64,000 nucleotides of DNA from JACRCG01 sp964524835 (GTDB lineage Bacteria; Desulfobacterota; Desulfuromonadia; Geobacterales; Pseudopelobacteraceae). Position 1 is the stretch's first letter; each line of letters begins with the position of its first letter. Of the stretch, positions 62,052 through 64,000 are shown piece by piece. Below the pieces are notes generated by a model. It searched no databases and had not been told where the DNA came from. It saw nothing but the letters and a program-made list of their open reading frames with translations. Location: positions 115,252 through 179,251 of the forward strand of contig CAZGEG010000007.1 of assembly GCA_964524835.1 (NCBI GenBank). The letters run 5' to 3'. A program made the translations under genes and the position numbers.

Positions 62052-62867
62052 TCAATATTCGGCGCCAGAACTAAGTTCCATGCGTCTCATTATTTCTGAT
62101 GCGGATTCTTCTACCGACTTATTCGTAATGTTGAGAATATACCACTCCGGATGCTTTCTGTACAGCTGCCGGCACGCAGATATTTCATCTTCCACCTGCT
62201 GGTAGTCGTTATAGCTGCCACGCGGACTCTGCCGCATATTGATCAAACGGGATGTGCGGATCTCAACAAGCCGCTTCGGATCAATCAGCAGGCCGACAAT
62301 CTTGGTCTGATCAATTTCAAAAAGCTCATCAGGAAGTGGTATACCGAAAACAATCGGCACGTTTGCAACCTTGTATCCTTTATGCGCAAGATACATTGAA
62401 AGGGGTGTTTTTGAAGAGCGCGACACTCCAACTAGAACAAGATCCGCCTTATGCAAATACCTGGTATCCTGACCGTCGTCATGTTTAACAGTAAAATTCA
62501 CCGCCTCGACCCGGCGATAATAATCCGTGTCAATCCGGTGCAGCAAACCGGGTTTTTCACGCGAAGGCGCTCCCAGATAGCGGGAAAGGCTATAGATAAG
62601 TGGGCTGAGCAAATCAACGGTAATGAGGCCGCACTCCTCGGCGACACGCTCAACCGCCTCCGACAAATGCGGATCCACCAGAGTATAGACAACAAGTCCC
62701 GGAGCAAGAACCGCTACAGACAGAGCCTGTTGAACATCTGACTGAGTACTGACTTTAAAGAGCCGATGAACGCGGACATCATCATCATAAAATTGCGAGA
62801 GTGCAGCTCGGATTACTCGTTCGGCAGTCTCTCCGGTTGAATCTGAAAGTACGTAGATTGTTTTCAT
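62052..62867 (-). CDS. ppsR: Bifunctional PEP synthase / pyruvate phosphate dikinase regulatory protein
   Basis: 271 residues, full length for the DUF299 family. YVLSDSTGETAE at the N-terminus and the P-loop G147-VSRSSKT-154 are diagnostic, with DPKRLVEIRTSRL near residue 215. The family switches PEP synthase or PPDK on and off by phosphorylating and dephosphorylating a Thr, depending on ADP and phosphate. The target enzyme is not in the window; which of the two it controls is unknown. Confidence 0.93.
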   Translation of the reverse strand: MKTIYVLSDSTGETAERVIRAALSQFYDDDVRVHRLFKVSTQSDVQQALSVAVLAPGLVVYTLVDPHLSEAVERVAEECGLITVDLLSPLIYSLSRYLGAPSREKPGLLHRIDTDYYRRVEAVNFTVKHDDGQDTRYLHKADLVLVGVSRSSKTPLSMYLAHKGYKVANVPIVFGIPLPDELFEIDQTKIVGLLIDPKRLVEIRTSRLINMRQSPRGSYNDYQQVEDEISACRQLYRKHPEWYILNITNKSVEESASEIMRRMELSSGAEY

Positions 62868-62973
62868 ATTTATTGATCTGCATCATCCCTTAATGAGAAA
62901 CCACGCGACTTTTCTCATGAGAATGTACGTCGTAGTTACCTGGTTGTCAAGTTTATTTTGTATTTGTTAATGC

Positions 62974-63044
62974 TGTATACATAATCAAGTTAGTTTTAAC
63001 AGATAAATATTGACCTGTCCGGCTTGTTGGATATAATGTATACA
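62974..63044. promoter_or_regulatory. Two identical 8-bp palindromes bracketing the ferritin-like promoter (putative operators)
   Basis: TGTATACA occurs at 62974-62981 and 63037-63044. The centres are 63 bp apart, six helical turns, and the second copy overlaps the transcription start region just after the -10 box. This arrangement is common for repressor pairs that loop DNA. The regulator is unknown. Confidence 0.45.
63010..63037 (+). promoter_or_regulatory. Sigma-70 promoter of the ferritin-like gene
   Basis: TTGACC (63010-63015) and a perfect TATAAT (63032-63037) have a 16-base spacer, about 30 bases before the start codon at 63069. Confidence 0.75.
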
Positions 63045-63068
63045 AACTATCATATTCAGGGGGGTTAC

Positions 63069-63566
63069 ATGGGAAGAGAGTACACTTTACAAGAGGCAAT
63101 CAGCCTGGCAATCAAGGCCGAGAAGGACAGCATGGACTTTTATCGGAGGGCCGCATCCGCCACCAAGAATGAGAGAGCAAGGAAAGTTCTCGATATGCTT
63201 GCAAACGAGGAGGTCGGGCATCTGAAGGCTTTTTTTGAACATTACAAAGGTGCTGAGTTTGGCGATCTGTCTGAATACATCAATTCGCCGGCAGACAAAA
63301 AAAACCCCGCATACATGAAACTTGAAAAAGCCATCACCGAAGACATGGTTGAACAAAAAGCGCTTGAACTTGCACTCATTGAAGAGAAAGATTGTATCGG
63401 GCAGTACACCCAGCTTGCACAAGGCGTGGTAGATCCGGCTGTGCGGGCAGTTTTCGCGCGCGTTGTAAAAGAGACCGAAGGTCATTACGCCTTGATTGAG
63501 TCGGAGTATGCCCACATCATGGGTATGGTTCATGAATCCGATCAGGACACTTTTGTGCGAGAATAA
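63069..63566 (+). CDS. Ferritin-like di-iron protein (rubrerythrin-type, no rubredoxin domain)
   Basis: 165 residues from the ATG at 63069 with a strong GGGGGG ribosome site. A four-helix bundle with likely iron ligands: E18 (IKAEKDS), E48 with H51 (ANEEVGH), E105 or E106 (LIEEKD), and E135/E137 with H139 (KETEGHY). The C-terminal CxxC pairs of rubrerythrin are absent. Relatives bind or oxidise iron or detoxify peroxide in the cytoplasm. Its own promoter and the paired palindromes suggest regulated expression. Confidence 0.85.
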   Translation: MGREYTLQEAISLAIKAEKDSMDFYRRAASATKNERARKVLDMLANEEVGHLKAFFEHYKGAEFGDLSEYINSPADKKNPAYMKLEKAITEDMVEQKALELALIEEKDCIGQYTQLAQGVVDPAVRAVFARVVKETEGHYALIESEYAHIMGMVHESDQDTFVRE

Positions 63567-63639
63567 TCGACGCGTGACCGTTGGGGACAACGTCTGCTTA
63601 TAATGCCAACTGGAACTCCTCGCGTTCAAAGGGTTAACC

Positions 63640-63945
63640 ATGAAGCCGATAGCATACCTTACAATTAGCAGCACATTTTGTATCGTCGCTGCATCACAGG
63701 CAGCAGAAGAGAAAGTGAATCTAGGCAATGTTACCGGCGGAGATTTCAGAAAAGCTCATGCAGTGATTGAGAAAAAATGTACCGCATGCCACTCGAAAAA
63801 CAAGATTGACTTCGCTCTCGCATCCGGAAAGGATATGAAAGTGATCCAGATGGAAATGGAAAAACGGGGGGCTCTCCTGAGCCCGAATGAACGCGAAGTT
63901 CTTGGTATCTTCTGGAAACAGTCAAAACCAGTTTCAAAAAAGTGA
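63640..63945 (+). CDS. Small exported monoheme cytochrome c
   Basis: 101 residues. A short signal peptide (cleavage near SQAAE, residue 22) is followed by one heme site C47-TAC-H51 (KKCTACHSK) in a compact helical protein. A Met (about residue 73 or 75) may be the distal ligand. A likely periplasmic electron carrier. No good ribosome site is seen, and the gene lies 73 bases after the ferritin-like gene, so it may be read from the same transcript. A terminator-like hairpin follows at the window edge. Confidence 0.8.
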   Translation: MKPIAYLTISSTFCIVAASQAAEEKVNLGNVTGGDFRKAHAVIEKKCTACHSKNKIDFALASGKDMKVIQMEMEKRGALLSPNEREVLGIFWKQSKPVSKK

Positions 63946-63970
63946 TCTTCTCCACAACCCAGTTTCATCC

Positions 63971-64000
63971 GGCCATGCAGCATCCGCTGTGTGGCCGTTT
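63971..64000 (+). terminator. Probable terminator at the window end
   Basis: GGCCATGCAGC (63971-63981) pairs with GCTGTGTGGCC (63986-63996), 11 bp with two G-T pairs and an ATCC loop, followed by GTTT where the window ends. Confidence 0.65.

Overview
The window looks like chromosome from a Geobacter-type member of the Desulfuromonadia. This rests on three things: several c-type cytochromes and multicopper oxidases, GTG/TTG starts mixed with strong AAGGAG ribosome sites, and the gene orders glyQ-glyS, hisH-A-F-E, rpsU-yqeY-cvpA-dnaG-rpoD and obgE-proB. No marker fixes the species. One run of 100 N (15168-15267) interrupts an otherwise continuous sequence.

Layout. (1) 91-15377 (+) is a locus of exported redox proteins: a di-heme peroxidase, TatA, a YtkA/SCO1 copper-chaperone-like fusion, a cytochrome c/periplasmic-binding-protein fusion, a two-gene split multicopper oxidase, a CHRD protein, a remnant of an RCC1-repeat protein, an FKBP-type isomerase and a CotA-like multicopper oxidase. 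(2) 15665-29979 (+) is an exopolysaccharide or O-antigen cluster: export pore, chain-length protein, flippase, polymerase, glycosyltransferases, and a PglC/PglD/PglE-like trio. Its middle is visibly AT-rich. (3) 29989-34943 (-) holds a beta-helix protein and a 968-residue protein carrying the same C-terminal module as the oxidases. (4) 35325-37253 (-) is a class C-type group II intron sitting just behind the terminator of a secG/tRNA-Leu unit; its maturase has an in-frame amber codon. (5) 37320-41031 (-) is tRNA-Leu, secG, tpiA, pgk and gap. (6) 41313-55385 (+) is housekeeping: a HAD phosphatase, glycyl-tRNA synthetase, a chemoreceptor fused to hemerythrin, histidine biosynthesis, and the rpsU-to-rpoD block. 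(7) 55450-62867 (-) is proB, obgE, rdgC, a polyferredoxin, degP, a response regulator and the PEP-synthase regulator. (8) 63069-63945 (+) is a ferritin-like protein and a monoheme cytochrome.

The most unusual element is a 97-residue (291-bp) module repeated at least 14 times at the C-termini of four exported proteins: the peroxidase, the second half of the split oxidase, the CotA-like oxidase and the large minus-strand protein. In all four the last copy is cut to end exactly in FFYQ(I/V)Q followed by the stop codon. This suggests a common surface-attachment, secretion or assembly signal for an extracellular oxidase system. The split oxidase adds a second novelty: the four HxH copper motifs are divided two and two between adjacent polypeptides, and only the first has a (Tat) signal peptide. 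TatA, an SCO-like chaperone and a prolyl isomerase encoded alongside fit export and copper loading of such a complex. The substrate of the system cannot be read from the sequence.
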